DNA of 36,493 nucleotides from positions 1 through 36,493 of the forward strand of contig JAFSSK010000079.1 in NCBI GenBank assembly GCA_017451045.1. The letters are read 5' to 3'. The notes under the pieces were generated by a model. It did not search any database. It had not been told where the DNA came from and saw nothing but the letters and a program-made list of their open reading frames with translations. This DNA comes from Clostridia bacterium (GTDB lineage Bacteria > Bacillota > Clostridia > Oscillospirales > CAG-272). A program made the translations under genes and the position numbers. Positions 1-10,100 of the stretch are shown here, one piece after another; position 1 is the first letter of the stretch; each line of letters starts with the position of its first letter.

Positions 1-56
1 CCGATGGTACCAATGTTAACGTGGGGCTTTGTGCGTTCGAATGTAGCCTTTGCCAT
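1..56 (-). CDS. tuf: Translation elongation factor EF-Tu, N-terminal fragment (cut by window edge)
   Basis: Only the first 18 codons are visible. They read MAKATFERTKPHVNIGTI, the conserved EF-Tu N-terminus that leads into the GTPase P-loop. EF-Tu delivers aminoacyl-tRNA to the ribosomal A site. The ATG at 54-56 is preceded by GGAGG (66-70) at 9-nt spacing, which settles the start. The gene lies 31 bp downstream of fusA on the same strand, with no terminator or promoter visible in the gap. It is therefore probably the last gene of the rpsL-rpsG-fusA-tuf (str) operon. The rest of the gene lies outside the window. Confidence 0.95.
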   Translation of the reverse strand, partial: MAKATFERTKPHVNIGTI

Positions 57-87
57 TTCAAATTTCCTCCGTGTTTTATTATTTTAA

Positions 88-2211
88 TTAATTGCTTTTC
101 CCGCGGACATTGACGATGTCCTGTGCGAGAGATTTCGGAACCTCAGCAAAGTGGCTCGGTTCCATGGAATACTGTGCGCGTCCCTGTGAACGTGAACGCA
201 AGTCCGTTGCGTATCCGAACATCTCGGAAAGCGGCACGAATGATTTGATCTCCGTGATTCCGATGCCCGGTTCCATAGACTGGATCTGGCCGCGGCGGGA
301 GTTCAGATCGCCGATGACGTCGCCCAGATAATCATCCGGGGTGATCGTCACGACCTTCATAATCGGTTCCGTCAGATAAGGATCGGCTTTCTTCATGGCT
401 TCCTTGAACGCCATCGAACCGGCGATCTTGAATGCCATTTCGGAAGAGTCTACCTCATGGTAGGAACCGTCATAAAGCGTTACTTTCACATCAACGACCG
501 GATACCCGGCCAGCACGCCAGCGTGCATGGCGCCTTGGATACCCTGGTTGACGGGTTCGATGAATTCTTTCGGGATCGCACCGCCCGTGACAGCGTTGAT
601 GAATTCATATCCTTTGCCCGGTTCATTGGGCTCGAGGATAATCTTGACATGTCCGTACTGACCAGCGCCGCCGGACTGTTTTCTGTACTTGCATTCATGG
701 TCGACCTTTTTACGGATCGTTTCCTTGTATGCAACCTGCGGCTTGCCGATGTTGGCCTCAACCTTGAATTCACGCAGCAGTCTGTCCACGATGATCTCCA
801 GGTGGAGTTCGCCCATGCCGGCGATGATGGTCTGTCCGGTCTCCTCACTCGTATAAGTGCGGAAAGTGGGATCTTCCTCAGCGAGCTTGGCGAGCGCGAT
901 GCCCATCTTCTCCTGTCCGGCCCGCGTCTTCGGTTCGATTGCCACGCGGATGACGGGTTCCGGGAATTCCATGGACTCCAGGACGATGGGGGCTTTTTCG
1001 TCGCAGAATGTATCGCCCGTCGTCGAGTATTTCGTCGACACGACGGCGGCGATGTCTCCCGCATGGCAGACGTCGATGTCCTGACGGTCATTGGCGTGCA
1101 TCTGCAGGATGCGTCCGAAACGCTCATATTTGTTCTTTGAGGAATTGTATACGTTTGTGCCGGTCTGAACTTCTCCCGAATAGACACGGAAGAAGCAGAG
1201 TTTTCCAACGAACGGATCGGTCATGATCTTGAAGGCCAGGGCGGCGAAAGGTTCGTCATCGGAAGGATGGCGTTCCTCCTCCTCGCCGGTCTTCGGCGCG
1301 ATCCCTTTGATAGCGGGCACGTCTGTGGGAGCAGGCATGTAATCGATGATGGCATCCAGCAGTTTCTGAACGCCTTTGTTCCGGTACGAAGTTCCGCATG
1401 TCACCGGCACGATCCTGTTTGCGATCGTTGCGGCTCTCAGTGCTTTCTTGAGTTCCGGGATAGTGATTTCGTCCCCGTTGCAGTATTTGTCAAAAAGCGC
1501 TTCATCCGTCTCGCAGATAGCCTCGACCATGGCGTCGCGGTATTCCTGCGCCTTGGCTTTCATGTCGTCGGGGATCGCCTCGACGCGCATGTCTTTTCCA
1601 AGGTCGTCGTAATACACGTCCGCCTGCATGGTCATCAGGTCCACGATCCCGCGGAACGACAGCTCCGAACCGATCGGAAGCTGGATCGGCACTGCATTCG
1701 CATGCAGTCTTTCCTTCATCATGTCGACGACATGGTAGAAGTTTGCGCCGTTGATGTCCATCTTATTGACATAGGCCATACGGGGCACCTGATACTTGTT
1801 TGCCTGTCTCCAGACAGTTTCCGACTGCGGCTCGACGCCGCCTTTGGCACATAGTACCGTTACGGCTCCGTCCAGGACGCGGAGCGAACGCTCCACTTCC
1901 ACGGTGAAGTCCACATGCCCGGGGGTATCGATAATATTGATTCTGTGCACATTGGCCTTAGCCAGTTCCGGATTGTCATGCAAGTCGGAGTGAGCCCAGT
2001 AGCAAGTCGTTGCAGCAGAGCAGATGGTGATGCCGCGTTCCTGCTCCTGGACCATCCAGTCCATCGTCGCAGCGCCATCATGCACCTCGCCTAGCTTGTG
2101 CGTCTTACCTGTATAAAATAATATTCTTTCGGTGGTGGTCGTCTTACCGGCGTCGATGTGAGCCATGATGCCGATATTACGAGTCCTTTCCAACGGATAT
2201 TCCCTAGGCAT
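88..2211 (-). CDS. fusA: Translation elongation factor EF-G
   Basis: This 707-aa ribosomal translocase hydrolyses GTP to move tRNA and mRNA after peptide transfer. Visible motifs are the P-loop AHIDAGKT (residues 17-24), switch I ([15 protein letters not shown], 58-72), DTPGH (95-99) and the NKMD guanine-specificity motif. Normal domains II-V follow, including the GQYGHVKI stretch of domain IV. The ATG at 2209-2211 has AAGGAG upstream at 7-nt spacing. The protein is slightly longer than the usual ~690 aa because about 15 residues (73-88, [15 protein letters not shown]) sit between switch I and [11 protein letters not shown]. Shorter insertions occur at this place in other bacterial EF-Gs. It lies between rpsG (30 bp away) and tuf (31 bp away) in the classical str order. 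Confidence 0.98.
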   Translation of the reverse strand: MPREYPLERTRNIGIMAHIDAGKTTTTERILFYTGKTHKLGEVHDGAATMDWMVQEQERGITICSAATTCYWAHSDLHDNPELAKANVHRINIIDTPGHVDFTVEVERSLRVLDGAVTVLCAKGGVEPQSETVWRQANKYQVPRMAYVNKMDINGANFYHVVDMMKERLHANAVPIQLPIGSELSFRGIVDLMTMQADVYYDDLGKDMRVEAIPDDMKAKAQEYRDAMVEAICETDEALFDKYCNGDEITIPELKKALRAATIANRIVPVTCGTSYRNKGVQKLLDAIIDYMPAPTDVPAIKGIAPKTGEEEERHPSDDEPFAALAFKIMTDPFVGKLCFFRVYSGEVQTGTNVYNSSKNKYERFGRILQMHANDRQDIDVCHAGDIAAVVSTKYSTTGDTFCDEKAPIVLESMEFPEPVIRVAIEPKTRAGQEKMGIALAKLAEEDPTFRTYTSEETGQTIIAGMGELHLEIIVDRLLREFKVEANIGKPQVAYKETIRKKVDHECKYRKQSGGAGQYGHVKIILEPNEPGKGYEFINAVTGGAIPKEFIEPVNQGIQGAMHAGVLAGYPVVDVKVTLYDGSYHEVDSSEMAFKIAGSMAFKEAMKKADPYLTEPIMKVVTITPDDYLGDVIGDLNSRRGQIQSMEPGIGITEIKSFVPLSEMFGYATDLRSRSQGRAQYSMEPSHFAEVPKSLAQDIVNVRGKSN

Positions 2212-2241
2212 TGATTGTCTCCTTCAACCAAGAGCTGAAAA

Positions 2242-2712
2242 TTAATATCTGTAGTGTGCGAAAGCCTTGTTGGCTTCTGCCATTCTGTGGGTTTCTTCCT
2301 TCTTCTTGAAGGCGCCGCCCATGCTGTTTTTAGCATCCATGATCTCGCCAGCCAGTCTTTCGGCCATCGTCTTCTCACTGCGCTGTCTTGCGTAGCCTAC
2401 CAGCCACCGCAGACCGAGTGTCTGACGACGTTCCGGACGAACCTCCATCGGCACCTGGTAAGTGGAGCCGCCCACGCGGCGGGCTTTCACTTCCAGAACC
2501 GGCATGATGTTTTCCAGAGCAGTCTGGAAAGCCTCAAGCGGATTGGAGCCGTCCTTGGCCTCAACGATGGCAAAGGCGTCATAGACAATTGTCTGGGCAA
2601 CACCTTTCTTGCCATCATACATCACGTTGTTGATCAACTTTGTAACAAGTCTTGAGCCATACAACGGATCCGGCAATACATCTCTTTTGGATATAAAACC
2701 TCTTCTTGGCAC
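2242..2712 (-). CDS. rpsG: 30S ribosomal protein S7
   Basis: S7 is a primary 16S rRNA 3'-domain binder that organises the head of the 30S subunit. The 156-aa product begins with the canonical (M)[21 protein letters not shown] and ends [15 protein letters not shown], matching the family length exactly. The start is the GTG at 2710-2712. It has GGAGG (2721-2725) at 8-nt spacing and gives the family N-terminus. Longer in-frame readings from ATGs further upstream would translate through the ribosome binding site and add non-conserved residues. The gene is 165 bp downstream of rpsL and 30 bp upstream of fusA. In E. coli S7 represses its own operon by binding the rpsL-rpsG spacer. Whether that happens here is unknown, but this spacer does contain a hairpin and one arm of a long inverted repeat. 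Confidence 0.97.
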   Translation of the reverse strand: MPRRGFISKRDVLPDPLYGSRLVTKLINNVMYDGKKGVAQTIVYDAFAIVEAKDGSNPLEAFQTALENIMPVLEVKARRVGGSTYQVPMEVRPERRQTLGLRWLVGYARQRSEKTMAERLAGEIMDAKNSMGGAFKKKEETHRMAEANKAFAHYRY

Positions 2713-2794
2713 TTTACTTCCCTCCTTCATTAAAAATATGAAATCACAGGTACTCAAAAGCGAATTCTGTCAGCGCACCTGAGGTTTTATGTAA

Positions 2795-2817
2795 ATAAAC
2801 ATTAAAATTTACGAAAA
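2795..2817. repeat. Distal arm of long inverted repeat flanking rpsL
   Basis: On the plus strand, 2795-2813 reads ATAAACATTAAAATTTACG. This is the reverse complement, with one mismatch in 19, of 3319-3337 in the rpsL leader. In the minus-strand transcript the two arms could pair across the whole rpsL ORF. Four more pairs (one G-U) extend the match to 2817 and 3315. This arm lies in the rpsL-rpsG spacer. The pairing is inferred; the repeat itself is seen directly. Confidence 0.75.
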
Positions 2818-2852
2818 CGCTTCAGTTGTGCAGATTGCTTTATTCCCTTTAC

Positions 2853-2869
2853 GTGCGGTCAGACCGCAC
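2853..2869 (-). other. Intercistronic hairpin after rpsL
   Basis: GTGCGGTC and GACCGCAC are perfect inverted arms around one central base, 9 nt after the rpsL stop codon. As RNA this would fold as GUGCGG-UCUGA-CCGCAC. The 3' flank on the minus strand is GUAAAGGG, without a U-run, so it is unlikely to be an intrinsic terminator. It may protect the mRNA or form part of a ribosomal-protein binding site; that role is inferred. Confidence 0.6.
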
Positions 2870-2877
2870 CGCCCCGA

Positions 2878-3297
2878 TTACTTCTTTTTCTTCGGAGCCT
2901 TTGCGCCGTATTTGGAACGGCCCTGCATACGGTTCGCAACACCTTGCGCGTCGAGCGTACCGCGGATGATGTGGTAACGCACACCAGGCAGGTCACGTAC
3001 TCTTCCGCCGCGGATCAGAACCACAGAGTGTTCCTGCAGGTTGTGTCCGATGCCGGGGATGTAGGTGGTGGCTTCAAGTCCGTTCGTAAGTCTGACTCTT
3101 GCGATCTTCCGCATAGCAGAGTTCGGCTTCTTCGGGCTGGTGGTGGAAACTTTGGTGCAAACACCGCGTTTCTGAGGTGAAGACTTGTCCGTAGCCTTGT
3201 TTGTCAGAGAGTTGAAACCGTGCTGGAGCATCGGTGTCTTGGACTTGTAGACCTTGTCCTGGCGTCCCTGATGTACAAGCTGATTAAAGGTTGGCAT
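2878..3297 (-). CDS. rpsL: 30S ribosomal protein S12
   Basis: S12 lines the decoding centre of the 30S subunit and affects accuracy and streptomycin binding. The 139-aa product starts [20 protein letters not shown] and has the longer Firmicutes-type segment between residues 22 and 44. It contains the decoding-loop signature [12 protein letters not shown] (K56 and K57 intact) and [26 protein letters not shown]. The usual lysine of RVKDLPG is arginine here (R101, codon 2995-2997, CGT on the coding strand). At this position K-to-R gives streptomycin resistance in several bacteria. The ATG at 3295-3297 has GGAGG at 3310-3314, 12 nt upstream. A strong promoter lies at 3400-3428, so rpsL heads its own transcription unit. 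Confidence 0.98.
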   Translation of the reverse strand: MPTFNQLVHQGRQDKVYKSKTPMLQHGFNSLTNKATDKSSPQKRGVCTKVSTTSPKKPNSAMRKIARVRLTNGLEATTYIPGIGHNLQEHSVVLIRGGRVRDLPGVRYHIIRGTLDAQGVANRMQGRSKYGAKAPKKKK

Positions 3298-3314
3298 TCT
3301 TCGTAGCGTCCTCC

Positions 3315-3337
3315 TTTCCGTAAGTTTTAATGTTTAT
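3315..3337. repeat. Proximal arm of long inverted repeat in the rpsL leader
   Basis: The coding (minus) strand reads ATAAACATTAAAACTTACG over 3337-3319, then GAAA up to the GGAGG ribosome binding site (3310-3314). It is complementary to 2795-2817 downstream of rpsL, with one C-A mismatch and one G-U pair in 23. Pairing would end exactly next to the Shine-Dalgarno sequence, which suggests translational control of rpsL or mRNA stabilisation. The function is inferred. Confidence 0.75.
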
Positions 3338-3399
3338 GCAGTCAAGTCCTTAAGACTACTACACTCATAACTGATAGTGTTTAAAACACAGTTCTTATT

Positions 3400-3428
3400 A
3401 TTGTAACAAGAAAAATGTTATTTGTCAA
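3400..3428 (-). promoter_or_regulatory. Promoter of the rpsL-rpsG-fusA-tuf operon
   Basis: On the minus strand there is a perfect -35 TTGACA (3423-3428), a 17-bp spacer, and -10 TACAAT (3400-3405). The predicted start is near 3393, giving a leader of about 95 nt. The initially transcribed region contains the inverted repeat GTGTTT/AAACAC (3377-3389). The promoter lies in the rpoC-rpsL gap, so the str genes can be transcribed separately from rpoBC. Confidence 0.9.
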
Positions 3429-3445
3429 TCCTGAATTTTTTTGCC

Positions 3446-3476
3446 CGGTCCGGCAGCCAGTGCAGCCGCCGGACCG
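3446..3476 (-). other. GC-rich hairpin just after rpoC
   Basis: CGGTCCGGC and GCCGGACCG form a 9-bp perfect stem with a 13-nt loop, starting 13 nt past the rpoC stop. Downstream in the minus-strand RNA comes GGCAAAAAAAUUC, an A-run rather than a U-run, so it does not look like a functional intrinsic terminator of rpoBC. It may partly attenuate transcription or protect the rpoC 3' end, leaving read-through into rpsL possible. Confidence 0.5.
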
Positions 3477-3489
3477 AACGGCGAGGTGA

Positions 3490-6400
3490 TTACATCGCGT
3501 CGTATACTTCGTCGTCGAGCACGGTGTGCTTGTCTTCATCCACGCGGCGGACATCGATATCCTTGTAGCATGTCATGCCTGTGCCGGCGGGGATCAGCTT
3601 ACCGATGATGACGTTTTCCTTGAGTCCGAGCAGTCGGTCCACTTTACCGCGGATGGCGGCTTCGGTCAGCACCTTGGTCGTTTCCTGGAAGGAAGCCGCG
3701 GACAGGAACGATTCTGTCTGCAATGCGGCCTTGGAGATACCGAGCAGCATGGGCTCGCCTTCCGCCAGCCTCAGATTCAGCTCGCCGTTGTCGATGCGCT
3801 CCTGAACCTTCTTGTTCTCTTCCTGGAATTCCGTCTGATCCACGACGGTACCCGTAAGGATATCCGTGTCTCCGCCGTCCTTGACCATGTATTTGCGGGT
3901 CATCTGACGGGCAATGATCTCGATATGCTTGTCGTTGACGTTACAATCCTGAGATCTGTACACCTTCTGGACTTCAGTGATCAGGTATTCGTAAACGGCA
4001 TCCAGTCCCTGGATCTTCATGATGTCCAGAGGCGCCTTGCTGCCTTCTGTCAGCGCATCGCCGATATTGACGTGGTCGCCGACGTGGACGGAGATCCTGG
4101 ATCCGTACGGAACCGTGAACTCTTCGACGGTGCCTGTCTGTTCGGATTCGATCTCGATCGTGACGGGCGTGTTGTTGTCTTGAATGGCGTCGACGATACC
4201 GGAATGGTTCGTGATGACTGCCGGCTTCTTCGGCGGACGCGCTTCGAACAGTTCCTCGACACGGGGAAGACCCTGCGTGATATCGGAGCCTGCGACACCA
4301 CCGGAGTGGAACGTTCTCATCGTCAGCTGGGTACCCGGCTCGCCGATGGACTGCGCCGCGATGATACCGACTGCTTCGCCGATCTGTACGGGATTGCCTG
4401 TCGCAAGGTCGGAGCCGTAGCAGTGCGCGCAGATGCCGTCCCTGGAGTTGCAGTGGAACACCGTTCGGATGCAGACTTTTTCGATGCCTGCTTTCACGAA
4501 GGCGTTGGCCTGATCGGCTGTGATCATCATATCGTCTTCCAGCAGCACTTCGCCGGTCTTCGGATCCACGACGGGTCCGAACGTGTAACGGCCGGTGATA
4601 CGCTCCTGGAGCGTTTCCAGATCCTTGTTGCCGTCGCCCGGGATCCTGCTGATCCAGTCGCCTTTGTCCGTGTCGCACTTCTCTTCGCGTACGATGACGG
4701 AGGAGGATACGTCAACGAGACGGCGCGTAAGATAACCGGAGTCTGCCGTACGGAGAGCCGTATCGGACAGGGACTTACGGGAGGAACGCGCACCCATGAA
4801 GTACTCGTGGATCTTCATACCTTCGCGGAAGTTGGATTTGATCGGGATCTCGATGGTCGTGCCGTTCGCAGCGAACATAAGTCCGCGCATACCGCCGAGC
4901 TGACGGAGCTGCTTGATGGAACCGCGGGCGCCGGAATCAGACATGATGTTGATCGGGTTCAGCGGGTCGAGACGGGACGTCAGCGCGTTCGTCACTTTGT
5001 CGACTGTTTCCTTCCAGACGGCAATGACGTTGTTGTAACGTTCCTCGTTGGATAGTTCGCCGCGCAGGTAGTGACGCGCGTACTTGTCTATCTTCTTCTG
5101 CGTTTCCTCAATGAGTTCCGACTTTTCAGGCGGAATGGAGATATCGTAAACGGAGATAGAGAGAGAGGCCTTCGTGGAGTAGTGGTAACCCTGCTCCTTG
5201 ATGGCATCCAGCATCGTCGCGCAGGTTGCGGGCCCGTGGATACGTATGCAGTTGTCGATGATCTTTCCCAGATCTCCTTTCTTGACCGTCGTGTCGACTT
5301 CCAGACGCAATTCGTTTTCCGGTTTGCTTCTGTCCATCAGGCCGAGGTCCTGCGGGATCGGATTGTTGAAGATCAGACGGCCGAGCGTTGTCACGATAAC
5401 GCCGCTTTTCTTGACGCCGTTGATCTCCTTCTCGACGCGGACTTTGATCTTGGCGTGCAGTCCGAGCAGACCGTCGGAGTACGCCATCATGGCCTCGTCG
5501 AAATTACGGTAGATATGATAGGAATAAACGGGATTTCCCTGTTCGTCCGTGATGGGGTTGCCGTTCTCGTCGACAGCCGGAACGCGGTCACCGGGTTCGC
5601 CTTCCTTCTCCATGGTAAGGTAGTAGGAACCGAGCACCATATCCTGTGTCGGAACGGTGACGGTCTTACCGTCCATAGGTTTCAGAAGGTTGTTGGCGGA
5701 AAGCATCAAAAATCTTGCTTCAGCCTGCGCCTCGGCGGAAAGCGGAACGTGTACCGGCATCTGGTCGCCGTCGAAGTCCGCGTTGAACGCCGTACACACC
5801 AGCGGGTGCAGTTTGATCGCGCGTCCGTCCACAAGGACGGGTTCGAATGCCTGGATAGACAGGCGGTGCAGCGTCGGAGCGCGGTTCAGAAGGACCGGGT
5901 GCTCCTTGATGACGTTCTCGAGCGCATCCCAGACATCGGGATGCACACGGTCAATCTTCTTCTGCGCGTCCTTGATGTTGGTGGCCTTGCCCATTTCGAC
6001 AAGACGCTTGATCACGAACGGCTTGAACAGTTCGAGCGCCATTTCCTTCGGCAGACCGCACTGATAGATCTTCAGGTTCGGTCCGACGACGATAACGGAA
6101 CGTCCGGAATAGTCGACACGTTTGCCCAGCAGGTTCTGACGGAAACGGCCCTGCTTGCCGCGAAGCATCTCGGACAGGGACTTCAGCGTCCTGCTCGATG
6201 CGCCCGTCACGGGCTTGCCGTGCTTGCCGTTGTCGATCAGCGCGTCGACCGCTTCCTGCAGCATGCGCTTCTCGTTGGTCAGCATGATCTGCGGGGTGTG
6301 GAGTTCCAGCAGCTTCTTCAGTCTGTTGTTCCTCGCGATAACGCGGCGGTAGAGTTCGTTCAAGTCGGAGGAGGCGAAGCGTCCGCCGTCGAGCTGGACC

Positions 6401-7131
6401 ATCGGACGGATGTCCGGCGGCAGCACGGGGATCACATCCAGGATCATCCATTCCAGCTTGTTGCCGGATTTGCGGAATGATTCGATGGCTTCCAGCCGTT
6501 TGATGATATGTACCTTCTTCTGTCCGGAAGATCTGGACAGTTCTTCCTTGAGCTGTCTGGACAGCTCCGGCAACTCCTCGTCAAGGCCGCGCAGCAGTTC
6601 CTTGATCGCCTCGGCGCCCATGCCGGTCCTGAAGCTGTTGCCGAACGCGTAGCGGTAGTCGGCGTATTCCTTCTCTGTCAGGACGTCGCCCTTCTTGAGC
6701 GAATCCACGTTGCCGGGATCCAGGACGATGTTCTGCGCGTAGTAAAGGACCTGCTCCAGCTGCTTCGGGGAGATATCCAGCGCAAGCGCCATTCTGGACG
6801 GGATCCCCTTGAAGTACCAGATGTGGGAGACGGGGCTTGCCAGTTCGATATGCCCCATGCGCTCGCGGCGGACCTTCTTGGTCGTTACATCGACTCCGCA
6901 CTTTTCGCATCTGACGACTTCCTTGCTGTGATAGTTTTTATATTTTCCGCAGAAGCACGCGCCGTCTTTCGTCGGCCCGAAGATCTTTTCACAGAAAAGA
7001 CCGTCCGGTTCCGCCTTCAGCGTCCTGTAGTTGATCGTTTCGGGTTTCTTGACCTCGCCGTATGACCAGTCCCTGATCATCTCCGGGGAGGCAAGACCTA
7101 TTCTTATCGAAGAAAATTCATGGTTTTCCAA
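3490..7131 (-). CDS. rpoC: DNA-directed RNA polymerase beta' subunit
   Basis: This is the 1213-aa large catalytic subunit of RNA polymerase. Visible features are the N-terminal zinc finger (Cys59, 61, 75, 78) followed by [23 protein letters not shown], and the active-site Mg-binding motif NADFDGDQ at residues 450-457 (Asp452, 454, 456). Bridge-helix/trigger-loop sequence ([25 protein letters not shown]) and the second zinc cluster near 887-905 ([18 protein letters not shown]) are also present. Length is close to the Firmicutes norm of about 1200. The start codon is TTG (7129-7131). It has GGAG (7141-7144) at 9-nt spacing, and the nearby ATG is in another frame. The gene follows rpoB by 39 bp, with which it is surely co-transcribed. 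Confidence 0.98.
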   Translation of the reverse strand: MENHEFSSIRIGLASPEMIRDWSYGEVKKPETINYRTLKAEPDGLFCEKIFGPTKDGACFCGKYKNYHSKEVVRCEKCGVDVTTKKVRRERMGHIELASPVSHIWYFKGIPSRMALALDISPKQLEQVLYYAQNIVLDPGNVDSLKKGDVLTEKEYADYRYAFGNSFRTGMGAEAIKELLRGLDEELPELSRQLKEELSRSSGQKKVHIIKRLEAIESFRKSGNKLEWMILDVIPVLPPDIRPMVQLDGGRFASSDLNELYRRVIARNNRLKKLLELHTPQIMLTNEKRMLQEAVDALIDNGKHGKPVTGASSRTLKSLSEMLRGKQGRFRQNLLGKRVDYSGRSVIVVGPNLKIYQCGLPKEMALELFKPFVIKRLVEMGKATNIKDAQKKIDRVHPDVWDALENVIKEHPVLLNRAPTLHRLSIQAFEPVLVDGRAIKLHPLVCTAFNADFDGDQMPVHVPLSAEAQAEARFLMLSANNLLKPMDGKTVTVPTQDMVLGSYYLTMEKEGEPGDRVPAVDENGNPITDEQGNPVYSYHIYRNFDEAMMAYSDGLLGLHAKIKVRVEKEINGVKKSGVIVTTLGRLIFNNPIPQDLGLMDRSKPENELRLEVDTTVKKGDLGKIIDNCIRIHGPATCATMLDAIKEQGYHYSTKASLSISVYDISIPPEKSELIEETQKKIDKYARHYLRGELSNEERYNNVIAVWKETVDKVTNALTSRLDPLNPINIMSDSGARGSIKQLRQLGGMRGLMFAANGTTIEIPIKSNFREGMKIHEYFMGARSSRKSLSDTALRTADSGYLTRRLVDVSSSVIVREEKCDTDKGDWISRIPGDGNKDLETLQERITGRYTFGPVVDPKTGEVLLEDDMMITADQANAFVKAGIEKVCIRTVFHCNSRDGICAHCYGSDLATGNPVQIGEAVGIIAAQSIGEPGTQLTMRTFHSGGVAGSDITQGLPRVEELFEARPPKKPAVITNHSGIVDAIQDNNTPVTIEIESEQTGTVEEFTVPYGSRISVHVGDHVNIGDALTEGSKAPLDIMKIQGLDAVYEYLITEVQKVYRSQDCNVNDKHIEIIARQMTRKYMVKDGGDTDILTGTVVDQTEFQEENKKVQERIDNGELNLRLAEGEPMLLGISKAALQTESFLSAASFQETTKVLTEAAIRGKVDRLLGLKENVIIGKLIPAGTGMTCYKDIDVRRVDEDKHTVLDDEVYDAM

Positions 7132-7170
7132 AATTATTCTCTCCTTACTATTTCGGTTTCAGTCAGCGAA

Positions 7171-10100
7171 TCAGTTGCCCGACTCATCGTCATATTCGTT
7201 TTCGAATTCGGAATCGTCGTATTGCTCTTCGTCTTCTTCCTCATCCACCAGTTCGTTGCCGCTTTCATCCATGTAGGTGTAGCCGCTGAATTCCTTCTCC
7301 TGCGTCATCACGTTGTTGCCGGTGGCTTCGTTGATGGCTTCGAGGATGGCCTTGCGGTTCCTTCCGGACGGTTCGTCATCGTTGCTGTATGCGGTCGAGA
7401 GATCCAGTTCCTCGCCCTTGTCGTTCAGCACCTGAACGTTCAGTGCGAGAGACTGCAGTTCCTTTACAAGGACCTTGAAGGATTCGGGCACGCCCGGCGT
7501 CGGGATGTTCTGACCTTTGATGATGGCTTCGTAGGCTTTTCTTCTGCCGTTGATGTCATCGGACTTGACGGTCAGGATCTCCTGCAGCGTGTATGCCGCG
7601 CCGTACGCCTCGAGCGCCCAGACTTCCATTTCTCCGAAACGCTGTCCGCCGAACTGAGCCTTGCCGCCCAGAGGCTGCTGCGTGACCATGGAGTACGGAC
7701 CGTTGGAACGCGCGTGGATCTTGTCGTCTACGAGGTGGTGGAGTTTGAGGTAGTACATGATACCGACCACAACAGGGTTGTCAAACCGCTCGCCTGTACG
7801 TCCGTCGAACACTTCCGACTTGCCGTCGCAGACTTTCAGCTTGTGATCCTGCTGCAGAGCAGCCAGGTATTCCTTGTTGTTTCTTTCCTCCGGGGTGAGC
7901 AGCCGCAGAGCCGGCTTCCCTTCCTCGTCGGTGATTTCCTCATAAAGATCTTTCGTTTCAGGATTTTCGAGCGGGAAGAGGTCGCGCCACAGGCCGGCCA
8001 TCTTGAGGCATTCCTGAATATCTTTCTCGTTGGCGCCGTCGAATACCGGCGTCATGATCTTCCAGCCCAGCCGCTTGGCGGCGATGCCGAGGTGAACTTC
8101 AAGCACCTGCCCGATGTTCATACGGGAAGGCACGCCCAGCGGGTTCAGCACGATGTCGAGCGGCGTGCCGTCAGGCAGGAAAGGCATATCCTCCGGTGGC
8201 AGGATACGGGACACGACGCCCTTGTTGCCGTGACGTCCGGCCATCTTGTCGCCCACGGAGATCTTACGTTTCTGCGCCACGTACACTTTGACGACCTTGT
8301 TGACGCCAGCGGGCAGCGGATCGCCGGCGGAATGGGAGAACACCCGGATACCGACGACTGTTCCGGCCTCGCCGTGAGGCATCTTGAGAGAGGTGTCGCG
8401 TGTTTCGCGCGCTTTTTCACCGAAGATGGCGCGGAGCAGCCGCTCTTCGGCAGTTAGCTCGGTCTCGCCCTTCGGCGTGATCTTACCGACCAGGATATCG
8501 CCGGCACGGACTTCCGTACCGATCTTGACGATACCTTCCGCGTCCAGATCCTTCAGCGCGTCGTCGCCGACATTGGGGACTTCGCGTGTGATCTCTTCCG
8601 GACCGAGTTTGGTATCGCGCGCTTCGTGTGTGTATTCTTCAATATGTAAGGATGTGTATACGTCGTCGCGCACCAGGCGTTCGTTCAGAAGGACGGCGTC
8701 CTCGTAGTTGTAACCTTCCCAGGTCATGAAGCCGATGAGCGCGTTCTTGCCCAGGGATATCTCACCGTTGCTGGTCGCGGGACCGTCTGCGATCACCTGT
8801 CCTTCCTCGACGCGCTGTCCCAGACGGACGATCGGTCTCTGGTTGAAACAGGTACCCTGGTTGGTTCTCTTGAACTTCAAAAGCTCATAGGTGTCTCTTG
8901 CGCCGTATTCGTTGAGGATGATGACTTTCGTCGCATCCACGTAGATGACTTCACCTGCGTTCTTCGCAAGAACGATGACGCCCGAGTCGACGGCGGCCTT
9001 GAATTCGATACCGGTCGCGACGATCGGAGAATCGTTGACCATCAGCGGGACGGCCTGCTTCTGCATGTTGGATCCCATCAGCGCACGCGAGTTGTCGTCG
9101 TTTTCAAGGAACGGGATCATGGCTGTCGCCACGGACACGACCATCTTCGGCGCGACGTCCATGTAGTCGACCTTGTTAGGCTGGACTTCTATGATCTCCG
9201 TCTTGTTCCTGACGGTGACTCTCTGGTTGAGGAAATGCCCTTCGTCATCCAGCGGCTCGTTGGCCTGCGCGACGATATAGTTGTCCTCTACGTCGGCCGT
9301 CATATACTCGACTTCCTCTGTGACGCGGCCGTTCGCCTTGTCGACCTTGCGGTACGGGGCTTCGATGAAGCCGTACTTGCTGATGCGGGCGTACGTGGAC
9401 AGGTAGGAGATAAGACCGATGTTCGGACCTTCAGGCGTTTCGATCGGGCACATGCGTCCGTACTGGGTGTAGTGGACGTCACGCACGTCGAAGGAGGCGC
9501 GGTCACGGGACAGACCGCCGGGGCCTAGCGCGGACACACGGCGTTTGTGCGTCATCTCGGCAAGCGGGTTGTTCTGGTCCATGAACTGGGACAGCTGGGA
9601 TGAACCGAAGAATTCCCTGATGGCCGTCACGATCGGACGGATGTTGATCAGCGACTGAGGCGTCAGCTTGTCGTTGTCCGTAGTGGCCATACGTTCCTTG
9701 ACGATCTTGTCCATACGGGTAAAGCCGATACGCATCTGGTTCTGCAGCTGCTCGCCCACGCAGCGGATCCTACGGTTGCCCAGATGGTCGATGTCATCGA
9801 GGCTGCCGACGTCATGCACGAGGTTGAGCATATAGCTGACGGACGCATAGATATCTTCTCTGGTAATGTGCTTGGGGCACAGCTCGTTGATGCGTGTCCG
9901 GCACATTTCCTTGATCTTGTCTTCGCACTGTTTCAGGCGGTCGGGGTTGAGGTCCTCTTTCGGCTCCTGCTCCGCTTCCCTGATGATATCGATCAGTACC
10001 CCGTAATTGCAGCGTTCTGCGACGCCGCAGTCCTCGAGCGAATACCCCAGGACGTATTCGGGTTCAATCGTATTGTTGGAAAGGACGGTCACGACGTTCC

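Noticed and set aside
2713-2757. 15-codon extension of rpsG from an upstream ATG
   Set aside because: It would translate the GGAGG site; the GTG at 2710-2712 gives the exact S7 N-terminus and length.
3526-8457. Long open frames on the plus strand opposite rpoC and rpoB (up to about 509 codons)
   Set aside because: They are antisense to highly conserved polymerase genes, have no recognisable domains, and arise from GC-rich codon use.
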